Source: Mnemiopsis leidyi
Taxonomy: Eukaryota > Ctenophora > Tentaculata > Lobata > Bolinopsidae
DNA length: 23,495 nt
Assembly: GCA_000226015.1 (NCBI GenBank)
Contig: JH155605.1
Span: 156,635-180,129 of the forward strand
Direction of reading: 5' to 3'
Both the position numbers and the translations under genes were made by a program. Below the pieces are notes generated by a model. It did no database searches. It was not told where the DNA came from and saw only the letters and a list, made by a program, of their open reading frames with translations. Positions 1-11,600 of the stretch are shown piece by piece (within the stretch, counting starts at the first letter, position 1; each line of letters opens with the position of its first letter).

Positions 1-327
1 GGAGTCGTTCGTTGCTTTTGGCAGCCTCGCTTGAAGGTATGGTATAATATCAGTGGTGTTTGTGATCTGATTAAGGGCGACGAATGGTGTGCTTGGCATA
101 GCGCCAGTCATGATGCGTAGAGCTAGCGCTTGCACTCTGCGAAGTTTCGTAGCGTTAATGTTGGTGTGGGTTGCTCTAATCCATATACTGCAGCAGTAGG
201 TAATGATGGGTCTGATGATTGTTTTGTAGATCCAGATGCACGTTTTGGGAGTGAGTCCCCAGGTGGGACCCACGGCCTTTCTGCATTGCATCAGGGATGC
301 TGTGGCTTTCTTGGTTGTGTCGATCCC
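1..327 (-). mobile_element. Non-LTR retrotransposon remnant (C-terminal end of reverse transcriptase), 5'-truncated and frameshifted
   Basis: Read on the - strand, the frame is open from about 327 down to about 29. It contains the pattern typical of the region after the RT catalytic core in Jockey/I/CR1-like LINEs: KATASLMQCRKAVGPTWG, then WIYKTIIRPIITYCCSIW, then KLRRVQALALRIMTGAMPST. The expected continuation EAAKSNERL is present but in another frame, so about one base has been lost near 29-30. An in-frame stop lies at 328-330, and I could not recognise the upstream RT palm (YxDD region) in any frame further right. The element therefore looks 5'-truncated, as is usual after target-primed reverse transcription; its 3' part continues beyond the left edge. 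Clade not assigned. Seen: motifs, frameshift, stop. Inferred: dead copy. Confidence 0.8.
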
Positions 328-625
328 TTACAGCTCCTAGAAACAACTAGTGATGACCAGCCGTCAACCCCGATCCAGAAAAGCCTCCTCTTTCTAAACC
401 GAAGGAAGAGGCGACCCTTGATACAAGAGGAGACAGACGACAAAGCTGGATAAACTAAAATCTTGCACTCACAAAGAATAAGAAGAGTTCATGAACAATA
501 TCATTATGTGTGTTTTGTGTAAAATAAGCACTTATGAGGAATTTAACGAAATTTTGTCAGCCAAAATTTATGCCACAATTGAATGAAAATGAGCTCCAGT
601 ACAGGTGGGACATCATGTTCCGTGT

Positions 626-733
626 CACGTGTCGCAGAACATGATCCTAACTAGACGGCACATGCCGCGATACGTACCGGGGAACATGATCCTAACTAGA
701 CGGCACATGCCGCGGTATGTGCTGCGACACGTG
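626..733. repeat. Structured repeat: 33-bp direct repeat inside a 12-bp perfect inverted repeat
   Basis: A 33-bp segment starting GAACATGATCCTAACTAGAC occurs at 637-669 and again at 682-714, offset by 45 bp. The pair is bracketed by a perfect 12-bp inverted repeat, CACGTGTCGCAG at 626-637 and CTGCGACACGTG at 722-733. Just outside, CCGTCTAGCTAGG near 747-759 is an imperfect reverse complement of the CCTAACTAGACGG inside the direct repeats. The block is CpG-rich compared with its AT-rich flanks. It may be a MITE or satellite fragment; no transposase is present. Confidence 0.75.
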
Positions 734-1173
734 ATCCGATACGTTCCGTCTAGCTAGGGTCTTAGTCTTCACAATTAAACATGTTACTGAGTCAGTTCTA
801 ATACAAAACCCTCATAGAAACCTCTTTTTTGATGGGAGTCGGGTAAGTTAAATTTTCCATTAATTGTTTCTTAAGCTTTCATTAATGGAATCAGTTGCAA
901 AACGAAAGCCTGCCTCCAGCCAAAAAGACAGAGGGTTTTCAGATTCCTTGTAATTTTACATCTAAATGCTGGTCTAACTTTAAGTAGATTAAAATAAACA
1001 TTTTAGGTTGTCCTATGTTGTTGCCCTAATTTTTATATAAAATTGGTACTCCTCATAAATGGCAGAAGGCTTTGACACAAAACAAACACAGTTTAACTAT
1101 AAAAGGGTTTTATCTTTAGCATTCCCTTATTTCATATTGCCCCTGCTGTTTAGCCTCTGAGTCAGCAGAGCCA

Positions 1174-1189
1174 GTTATCCTAAAGTAAC
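1174..1189 (+). promoter_or_regulatory. Candidate RFX X-box upstream of HYDIN
   Basis: GTTATC-CTAA-AGTAAC is an imperfect palindrome resembling the ciliary X-box consensus GTNRCC-N(0-3)-RGYAAC. The right half AGTAAC matches fully. The left half has one mismatch and the spacer is 4 rather than 0-3. It lies ~52 bp upstream of the proposed start codon, the usual distance for RFX sites in ciliary genes. Prediction only. Confidence 0.3.
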
Positions 1190-1240
1190 ACAATCTATCA
1201 TCTAGGTGCTTATGTGAGAGGTAAATTTGCAGCTCAAACT

Positions 1241-2667
1241 ATGTCATTATTTGACCCTGTACCTCCTGCCGAGGTAAAGAAGAGTCAATTATGCACACGA
1301 CCAGCTCTAGTTCGTGGTCACAATGGAAAGAAAAAGGTATTTATGCTTTAATTATCTGTTCATACTGTTATTACCTCATTGTATCCAAGATACTAAGACA
1401 CCTTCACTAATCCGTAATCAACAATCTACACGATTAGATTTTTAGACTTTTGAGAATACATTTGATTCATACCATACTGTGACAAAAAATTTTACTGTTA
1501 TTATTCATTATTGGCCTTTTCAGATAAAGCCGTCCGCCTATTTCAACATTACTTCTCTAAGTACCGATCAAAGATTGTTGCAGACTAAGGAGATGAGACT
1601 CCCTAAGATAATTCAGCTGTTAGACATTTCAGCATTTTCTAATATCAAGGATACACAACTGGCAATTGATGAGCCATTGTTTCAGCCATTTCCCTCAGAG
1701 CTATATTTTCAACGATTTGTTCCTTGTCAATCATATGAGCTGCCACTTTCCCTCCGAAATAACGACAAGGTCGCTCGAGCAGTAAGAGTTTCTCAAGTGG
1801 AATCACCATACTTTGAAATAATTACTCCACCCAATGCTAGTGCAAAGGTTGCTCCAGGAATTGATATCACTTTTACTATAAAGTTTATGCCAACTGAGCA
1901 AAAAGACTACTATCATGAGATTGTAGTTGCCACTGAAAGAGAAAAGTTTCTTGTTCCTGTGCATTGCATGGGGTCAAGGGCTGTACTTGATTTCCCTGAT
2001 ACTGTTGACTTTGGCACTCAGCCTGTAAAACACGAGTCTACAAAAACCCTGCTGATCCGAAATGTTGGAAGTAGGGAAGCCAGATTTTCTTTCAAATTAG
2101 GAGATCCATATTCTGTTAAGCCAACTCATGGATCTCTTGGAATTGGTGGGTCTATGCAAGTTCACATCAGCTACAACCCATCAGCTACTGGATCTCAAAT
2201 ACAGGACATGGTCTTACAGTATGATACAGGTATTGCACTTGTACAACATATGGTAAACTGTTTGTGGATTATTTCGTCATAATGTCGGTTGTGGTATTTC
2301 ACGCTCTAATTCGGTTTTCCTTTCTTCTTTCTTCCAGATTGGGCAATGAGAAAAATACCCTAAAACTGCCATTAAAACACATTTTTAAATGAAAAAATAA
2401 GTCTACGTGAATATGAGAATAATATTGGAGTCGAGATTTTTGCAGCTCACTCATTCTTGTTTCAGGGGAAGATGTGTCTATTGGTTTATGTGGGAGTGCT
2501 ACAGATGCTAATGTCAGACTTGAGAAGACAATGCTGAAGTTGGAGACGACATACATTACTATGTCGACACAGAAGACTATCAGCATACATAACCGTAGTA
2601 ACATTGTTGTTCATTATCAATGGAAAAAGTATGCAACACTCGGAGAGGAACGCAACACGAAGGACAT
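1241..2667 (+). CDS. HYDIN: HYDIN exons 1-3: N-terminus and first ASH domains
   Basis: Exon 1 starts at the ATG at 1241 (MSLFDPVPPAEVKKSQ) and ends AAG|GTATTT at 1336. Exon 2 (1524-2229) opens IKPSAYFNITSL and carries the HYDIN signature KEMRLPKIIQLLDIS and EPLFQPFPSELYFQ, then LRNNDKVARAV, VAPGIDITFTIKFMP and the ASH strand VDFGTQPVKHESTKTLLIRN. Exon 3 (2466-2667) continues TGEDVSIGLCGSATDANVRL and SIHNRSNIVVHYQWKKYAT. The match to vertebrate HYDIN residues ~30-350 is collinear. The ATG is chosen because it is the only one in frame with exon 2 within the short upstream exon; an upstream non-coding exon is possible. Confidence 0.93.
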
Positions 2668-5600
2668 GTAAGTATTTCTTGTAGTTAAGGAACGGTGTTG
2701 TAAAAGTACGGTGTTGTAAAAGTACGGTGTTGTAACAGTACGGTGCTGTAACAGTACGGTGTTGTAAAAGTACGTTGTTGTAAAAGTACGGTGTTGTACC
2801 AGTACGGTGTTGTAACAGTACGGTGTTGTAAAAGTAAGGTGTTGTAAAAGTACGGTGTTGTAAAAGTAAGGTGTTGTAAAAGTACGGTGTTGTTAAAGTA
2901 CGGTGTTGTAAAAGTTCGGTCTTGTAAAAGTACGATCTTGTAAAAGTACGATCTTGTAAAACACATCTAGAAGTTAGGTAAGAAGTCTACACTTCATAAC
3001 ATGGTGTGGGAAACTAGCTGTTAAAAAGGCTCTACTGTTCAGGTGTTTCATGGACCTGGAAAAGGAAGAAGAAGACGAAATGCAAGCGTTTATCAACCAG
3101 TGTATTGTAGATCCAACTAAGAGACACGAGATGTCTCTGATAACCAGGTCTTACCACAACAAGAAATCGGCAGTTAATGACGACGGCATGCTCTTTTCGG
3201 ACGACATAATCGTCCTGGAGCCCATGTCTGGAGAAATCTGGCCAAACTCCTCGACTACCATCACCGTTATGTTCAAACCGGAGGCTGCTAAGAATTACAC
3301 TCGAATGGCATACTGTGATATCACTGGGAGAGAGACAAGGTTGCCTCTCAAGATTGTGGGCGATGGTCTTGGACCTAAAGCTATATTCTCTTGCGATTCG
3401 ATCGACATCGGCAATGTCTTCATTGGTTCTCGACACTCGTATGAGGTCATTCTTGAAAATAAAGGGGACATTCCGATCGATTTCAATTTGATCCAGCCCG
3501 AGTCAATATTCGGACCGCTGTTTAACTTTTACCCGAGTGAAGGAAAGATCGCAGTCGGAGAGCTGCAGCTGATCAAGATCGTTTTCTCTTCGCACATCCT
3601 GGGTACCTTTACCGAGACGTTCAGATTCGCGATCAAAGGAGCACCAGACACCCTGGCACTCCGTCTACACGGCACTGTGATCGGACCAACCTTCCATTTC
3701 GACACCAAGTGCATCAAGTTCGGCAACGTGAGTTACGGTTTCGTGAACTCCAAAATAATCACGCTGTACAACACATCCGACATCGTCATGAGATATCGGA
3801 TACGTATCCCTGATGACGTGTATGGAAGACACGTACCGGGGGACAAAAAGGGGTATTGTGGGGCTAACGAGTTTGACATAGCTCCAAACGAGGGGGTGTT
3901 AAATCCTGGACATGAGCAGAGACTTCAGGTGGACTTTGTACCCACAAACATTGGCAGATACGATAAAGAACTTGTAGTGGATGTACATGGAGTTGGGGAG
4001 GCCATTCTCTCTGTTCCTCTAACTGCTAAGTACGTGTATTTTTGTACTTGATTCTAAACTAGCATATTCATAGCATACTTTATAGTTTCTGAATTGGATT
4101 TAGTGGGCTCACGACTCATGTTCAGATTGAATTTCATGTCGACTAGAGCCAATAAAATTCACCTATGATTAACCACAAACTTACTCACAGATGTATTGTA
4201 CCCGCGATTGAGCTAACGACCCGTGAGTTGGACTTCAAGAGGACCTTCATCCACCACCACTACACACTGAATGCCATCCTCAAGAACCCAGACGACCACC
4301 CAGCCAAGTACGAGATCCTAGACGCCCAGGGAGAAGACCACCACGGCGTCAAGTTCTCCAGCTCCTGCCCTAAGAGCGTGATCCAGCCTCACTCTACAAT
4401 AGAGGTGCCGATAACAATAGAAGCAACCCGACTTGACGATCTTCACCGCTCTATCTTCTTTAAAATTGTAGGATCTCAAAAGCCACCCCTAGAACTACTG
4501 GTGTACTGCGTGGGAGAAGGACCCGTCTTGAGCATCAGTTCTCCACACATTGACTTCGGGGTGATCAGCGTCCTCAAGAAAACTTCCCTTCCCCTTGTGC
4601 TGACTAACGAAAGTAGCATTCCCGCTAATTTTGAGTGTGTTTTGGAGCGCGCTGTAAGTTTCTCGAAAAGTACAAGTAGAATCTGCATTATACGTATTGT
4701 TATCTACAATTTGATGATACCTTAGTAGCTGGAAGGGTTTATGACAATATAATTACCCCATCTTTTTATTGCAATCGTTTTAAAAAGGAGATTGAGTTTT
4801 AAAAACTCGATGTTCTTACACTTCTCCCCTTTCCCCAGAACCCAGCGTACAAAGTGACTCCCCGCACTGGGAAGATAGAACCTCAACAGAAACTCCAACT
4901 GGACGTGTCAGTGTTACTGAAGGACAATGTCCGCTTTACTGACAACCTGGCTATTCTCGTCCAGGACAGTTCTAGTCACTCCGTGTCTCTGGTCGCTGTG
5001 GGACAAGGTCCTACCATTGTTGCTTCTCCCGAGATCAGCTCCGTTATGGATTTAGGTCCGCTGTTCTCTTCCCGGCCCGTCTATTATAGGTAGGTTTTAG
5101 AAAAAAAACTTTAATATAAGTTTAACTCTGCGTTTTTCTGTTTACATACTAATTATGCCCTGGTGCAACAAGCATCGACTATGCAAAGTTTCGTCACTCG
5201 GAACTTACTTTATTTACTTCAGGTTCCAGCTGCAAAACAAGGGAAAACGCAGACAAGTTTTGTATTGGACAGTAGACGGAATAAAACCGACCAAAAAACA
5301 CAATGTTAAGATGGCAAAGGTATGTATATTACTTGACACATACATTGCTCCATAGATTCAATGACATAATTGTATAAATCACAACTTATTTCCTAAAAAG
5401 AAAGTCTACAATTAACGTTTTAGTCCACTCAGGAACCACCCCCGCCACAACCTACATTTACGGTTAACCCAAACAAGCTGGTTATAGAGCCCAACAGCTC
5501 TGAAGAGATAACAATACACGGGTTTTCTAACTCTGCTGGTGCTGTCAAACAGAAGCTTCTCTGTCAGGTGTTTAGATTCTACAAGGGCTGTTTTTATCCC

Positions 5601-8600
5601 GTCGTAGCTAGTTGTTGATTTATTGAACTTAAGACGATGTTAATTACTGTATTTAAAAGTAAACTTTATTGCATATTATTAAGAACATTATTTCAGGCCC
5701 TCATTGGTAAAAGCACGAGCAAAGAAACGGTGTTCAAAGTTGACCTGTTTGCACAGTTTATTGATCCTTTCTTGAGCTTCTCGGAGAAAAGCCTTGCTTT
5801 CACAATTCTCAAGGTCAGTATCGTTGTATCAATACGTGCCACGTTGTCAGTATTAACTGGTCATTATAGAAACGTGATGAAGCTACTAACCCCAAGATCT
5901 GATATCAGTGGCCTTAATTAGTGTTACAAACAAAACTCATCGCAAATCGCAGTTAGACCTTGTGTCTACAAAATTATCACTAAAGTTTTGCCCGAAGTAA
6001 AAGTAACCATCACACAGGGACCTCAAGATAGGCTGGATAGGGTAGAGAAACCTCTACAGTTGATAAACGTCAGCACTCTTCCTCTGACTGTGAAACTCAT
6101 GTTGAACTATCCCTTCCTGCTGTGTCTCGATAATGGTGATGAAACCGAGGAAACTACTGTCTATCTACAAAGCAATGAAGCTCTCAAGGTACTTCTCAAT
6201 TTGCCCCAATTCGGTAAATCATAGAATCAATCTAAATTTTGAACTTTCCTTAATTGTCCTACCCCAAGTTGCCTTACCCTTGGTTGCCTTACCCTTGGTT
6301 GCCCCGGCCCTGGTTAGTGATTGCCCTACCTACCCCTAGTTAAACCTACACTTTGTGTTTCAGGTCCGCATACAGTTCGACCCGTCCTACAAAGAAGAAG
6401 ACTGGGTGTGTAGATCCCACACCTCCCAGCTAACTATCACCTACAAGGAGCACCCTCACATTGACTACGTCAACCTCATGGGGGAGGTTGTGTTCCCTAA
6501 CCTCAAGTTTGAGGAACAGAACATCGACTTCGGGTGTATCCTCAATGACACGGAGATCTCCAAGTATGTGACGGTTACTAACACTTCGAGACTCACTGTT
6601 AACTACGAGTGGTACTTCAACATCAAGAAACAGCCCAAGTACCTTCCAGGTTAGGTTATCAAAGTTAGGACTGATCAAATGTATTGTACACGTGTACACG
6701 TGTATGGTACATGTTTTTCATACAAACATTCTCTACTCGAGCGAGTTTAAGTAAAGATACCTGCCGTAATTATCCTACACTGTCTTCTACAAAGTTTGAT
6801 ATATAAATTACTCTCACGTCAGAACTCACATGAAATCTCACAATAATTCACACTATCTCACTATCTCACTTTCCCAGCGTTCAGTACTCCCTACCCGACT
6901 GTAACAAACTTTGCCGTCTCCAGCACACCAGGAGACAACAGTGTAACCCTCACCTTACACGGTGACACACCACCCTACACTCTAACCGACACCAACACCA
7001 CACCCGTCAGCCCCACCCCACCCTTCACCACACCATCTGATCAGCACGACTCTCGGTGTACTCTCTCTGAGACGGCCACGTCACACTCCTGTCACACTCA
7101 CTTCTCAAAGCAGTTGTGTCACAATAACTGTAACAATAATCGTAACAACTTAGTGACTAACGAGGAAGTTGACAATGGAACTGTGGGAGTTATGGACAGT
7201 AACATGCAGGACGATATTGATAGTCTAGAAGAGAAGGTAATTATTCTGGCGAAACATATATTTTCATATACTTGCACTCCTTCTGGAACTTTAACAGAAT
7301 TAATTTTTTTATGCGAATCAAAAAGAAGCGTTACTGAAAAGGCCAAAAAAATTTTCATCATAATTCCCGACAAGTTGAAACATTTCTCAAATTCCCATAA
7401 CCAAAATTTCAGGCAAGTATGTCCTCCGGATCTCCATCCAATGGTGGCGGCAGTGATTTGGAAGAAGGGTTTATTTCTGATGGGGAGGAGAAGAAGGATC
7501 CGGAGAAAAGTGTTGTTCCCATAGAGCAGGTGTTCGACATACTGCCACTGCACGGTACAATAGAACCAGGAGACAGTCAGACTCTCCAGTTCTCCTTCTA
7601 CGGACACGAGAACTCTGACAATGCCGTGGAGGCGGTCTGTCAAGTTGAGGGTGGTCCCAAGTACAAGATACAACTCCGGGGTCAGGCAGCCCTGGTTCAG
7701 TACTCGTTCGACAAACACTTCATCAACTTCGGAGAAGTGGTAAGTCTTGTGGAAGTGTTAGCATCTAAGTCTCATTGTGAGGTAACAAGGGCTGGTTAAC
7801 TGAACTGACGTCACTTATCAGAGAAATGTTTAACTTTAAACATCGTAAAATAATGTTCTAGTCCTAGCAAGTATTTTAGAATGATAAAATAAAAGCTTAA
7901 CATCTCTAAACTTGTACCCCAATTCCAGCACTACGACCAAATAGCAGTAGCAGAAATAGAGCTGTTTAACGAGGGTAGAATTCCGCTAGACTACTGTACC
8001 ATGTCGGCGGGGGATGGAAGTAAACCCCAACCAGGCGAGCTGACCGTCACTCCAGTAGAGATGGGACAAGTTCCTCCCTTCTCCAGTCGGAAACTCATCA
8101 TCAGATACAACCCCGGTGTCCCAGCCAAGTTTGACAAACTCTTCAAGGTCCAAGTAGCTCACTTCGAGCCGGACGTGATCCAGGTCGTAGGTGAGGGGGT
8201 GTTTCCCAGGATCAAGCTAGATTTACCCCGGTACGGGGATCAGGATGGCTTCTACGCCAGTTTCCTGGCTGAAGCTCACCAAGCTCTCTACATGGAGGAA
8301 CCGAACTGTGCTCCGCTGAGCCGTCGGTCAAAGATGTCTGGTAAAGTGTCCTCTAAATATTCGGAGTCTGGTCTCAACACTTCCTTCCCTTCTGAAGATT
8401 TGTTGGAGAGTGAGGCGGAGAGATTGATGGTAAAGAAGTTTGCTGAGGATCTCATCATAGCTCCACAGTCCCTTGAGCCTGTCAGAGGGAAGAAGAAGAA
8501 ACCGAAGTTAGTTTTATACTTTCCTGAGTTTTTTCTCTTGAAGCAAATGTGTACATTGATCATGTCAAGTTTCGTTGGAGTGTCAAGAATAGTAATCGAA

Positions 8601-11600
8601 TTTTTTTGATCCATACCGTTTAAAATATTTAACTTTTTCAGAGCTCATCTGGCGGACTACTTCTTGGATTTCGGTCACGTGGTGGCAGGAAACACCTGCT
8701 CACAAACTCTGACCGTCACCAATAACGGTTTCTTCCCTGTTTCTTTCTCAGTAGACAGATCTGTAATTGTTGGATCTGGATTTTTCTTGGGACTAGACAG
8801 AGTTAGACAGTTACCCCCTGGGGAAACACTCACTTTCAGCGTCACTTTTGATCCCAAGTCCATCGAGCAAGGAGTCCACTCTGCTATCGTACCTTTCAAT
8901 GTGAGTGGGAATCTTATATACCAACTAAAACTGCTTGAAATTTGGGGGCTCAGGCCTGCTTTCATCACAAGTGCAAGGATTCTATACTAAGGTAATAAAT
9001 AAGGTAATAACTAGAAATATCTTACTTGTTTTTTCAATAAGATGTTGAATGCAACTCTATTTTTATCAGATCATCGGAGGTCCGATCTTCTCTCTGAGAA
9101 TGCAAGCCCACGTGACTATGCCAGATCTGTTTGTATCTAGCGACACGCTAGATTTTGGGGATGTTAAATGTGGGGAGTGTTGTATCATAACGATACAGCT
9201 CTTTAACAACAACCAGGTACCCTGTAGTTGGAACAGTCGACCGAGCAGCGCAGCCAAAAGGAAGGTAAGAGGAAGATTGAAAAAGTCAGAGTCTTGTCAA
9301 GCTGAATTATCTTAAACTATTGGTGGAACTATTTCAAAGTGTGAAATGTTTATTTGAAGTCCCAATATCTAATATTTAACTTTTACCCAATCAGAAAGAA
9401 CGAATGATCCCTATGTACAGACGAAAGCAAGTAGCGAAGATGGAGAAGGAAGCTCCACAAGAATTCCAGCTGATTCCTTCTTCTGGGCACCTTCTTCCAG
9501 GACAGAGGAAGAATGTACAAGTCAAGTTTATGCCGCTCGAAGAGGTACGATACGATTTGATGGTTATAATCGTAGACTTTGTGTGCACTTGTTCATTCAT
9601 GATTCTCTGTAAGTATCCCTGATGCTGAGTTTTCTGCTTACGTTTCTGACCCTTTCCCTTTTCAGACGCGGTACATACAGAAGATTCCTATCAGAATGGC
9701 ACAAAGCACCAGGAAAATAATCCTAACTGTCCTGGGACAAGGAATGGAGCCGAAGTTAGACTTCAACATGGGTCACGTGTCCTTCGATCCGATCTTGCCA
9801 CACTCGTTAGGGGACGAGAAAGAGGTGGTTGTCAGTAATCCGTGTCCATTCGCAGTGGAGATGTACAGTTTGGAGTTTGATAAGCAGTACCTACAAGAGG
9901 AGGAGGTGAGGATCCCTTTTTAAAATTATATACACGTTTTTTCAAAGATAAATACTTCACAATTTTAGTAAATTTAGGGAACATATGTTCACACCTACAA
10001 TCACATCGCTTGTCCAGATATTGAGAGGTACGACCGGGTACAACGAACAAGGAATGTTGCTGTTACCGCCCCGTCCGGCGGGCGAGAAGTTGCCCGAGGA
10101 GATAGTCCGAGCGTACGAGCCCGATCCAGTGAGTGTTCCTACCCTGGATCATGAGGAGAGTGTGGAGAACCATCAACCTGAACCGGACGTTGCTAACGAT
10201 AGTGCTTCTCTGGGACACGCTAGTAAGGAGATAGATGTTGTTTGTGCACTATACTACATGCTCTTCAACTGTATCGGTCTTATCTCTGGCAACTTGTAGA
10301 TAACTAACTTATATAATAACATAGCCCTAATCTCGATAAAAATTCCTAACTGTTCTGCTCCCCTAGCCCCAGCAGGACAGAGGACAGAACCTGTACCGGA
10401 CATGGCCCCGTCAACAACAGGTCCTGGAGGCAGGACCTCGGCTGGAGTGACGTCACACATGTCCTCTACAGCTTCAGCTCTTGGACAAGTAGAGGAGGAG
10501 GCGGACAAGACGACAGGTATACTTGAGACTTGAATAGAGTCGGTGGAGAAATAGTAGGAAAACTAGTGGGATATTAGTGGGACATCAGATCTAAAGAGAC
10601 TTTTGAGAAACTAGATCAAAAATCTTTTAGAGCATAAGTGGCTTTTGTGCGTAATATCCCACATTCATAGATCTAGGGGGGTCATACATAGTTTTCTTAC
10701 GAATAATTTTTCTCCTGGAAACCTAAATATGGTATACTGAGAATTTTATCAACCACAAAAATTAAGAAAACATGTAGTAATTGGCGCTAAACTGGAAGCA
10801 GTAACTGTGTATCAAGTATTTTCAGGAGAAGGAGTAGGGGATCTAGAGATAACCCCAGCTGCTGCAGCTATAGCCCGTTACCTGGGTATAGACCTCAGTC
10901 CGGAGGGTAAAGCCGCCAGGTACAAAAAGGGGCTAAACGTTATCGTTACTGGACCGCCTCTAAGCGGCAAGTCATTCCAAGCCAAGGTTAGAAACTGGGC
11001 CTGATATAAAGCTTACACCATGACATGTCAAATACGATTTTATGAGTATCCCAATGAATTTGTTTGTGTTGTGGTAACAAATGACTCATGGCAAGTGGCA
11101 TGACTGTGGCAGCTGCAAAATTCAAAACTTTTCAGGAAATCGCCACTGCCTACAACGCTGCAATAATAGATCTGGATACGGTGATCTACGATTCGATCGT
11201 ATCAGGAACTTTGGAGGCGGGTCTCAAAGCAAGGGAGTTTTGTTACAATGCTAAGTTAGCGGCCGCTGAAGAGGACGCAGCTGCTCAGTCTGCTATTGAT
11301 GGCAAGGGGGGTAGGGCCGCAAAGGGTGGAGGTAGGCGTATGTGTAAGTCACTATGATCTCATTACGTTTTCAAACAAAAAACTGCAATCGCGCAAGGCT
11401 GATCGCTGCTGCATGTGCTATCCCAGAAGATCAGTCCCCACAATTTAAGAATTACCCACATTTTCTCATAATGCACTATGATGCATCTTATTCACCATTT
11501 TCACCTTTTCGCACTTTAACATAGCAGTAAGCGCTTATTGAAAACGTTTGAAGCAAAAGCACCTTTTAAAGCCCAATTTTGATTATTGCTTAGCATGTTT

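Larger units (their letters stand above)
328..1240. other. Upstream intergenic region and putative promoter of HYDIN
   Basis: No convincing coding exon is visible here. The 107-codon frame at 130-453 (+) is the shadow of the retrotransposon remnant plus adjacent sequence and has no recognisable protein signature. The stretch contains the structured repeat at 626-733, then AT-rich DNA with a TATATAAA-like run near 1034-1041 and a candidate RFX site near 1174-1189. A 5' untranslated exon could exist: GAG|GTAAAT near 1220 looks like a splice donor, but transcript data would be needed to say. Confidence 0.5.

Noticed and set aside
130-453. 107-codon + strand frame as a gene
   Set aside because: Most of it is antisense to the reverse transcriptase remnant, and the rest has no recognisable feature.
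2691-2960. CRISPR-like array
   Set aside because: Units are contiguous with no spacers and lie in a eukaryotic intron; it is a minisatellite.
2685-2966. 93-codon - strand open frame
   Set aside because: Product of the 16-bp minisatellite, whose unit has no stop in any - frame; the protein is only a repeated YFYNTVLLQ-type string.
5814-6017. Earlier acceptors for HYDIN exon 10 (5947, 5985, 5998)
   Set aside because: They break the reading phase with exon 9 or insert residues absent from HYDIN; the acceptor at 6016-6017 keeps phase and conserved spacing.
7119-7718. 199-codon - strand frame
   Set aside because: It lies antisense to HYDIN exons 12-13 and intron 12; the + strand reading matches HYDIN and this one matches nothing recognisable.
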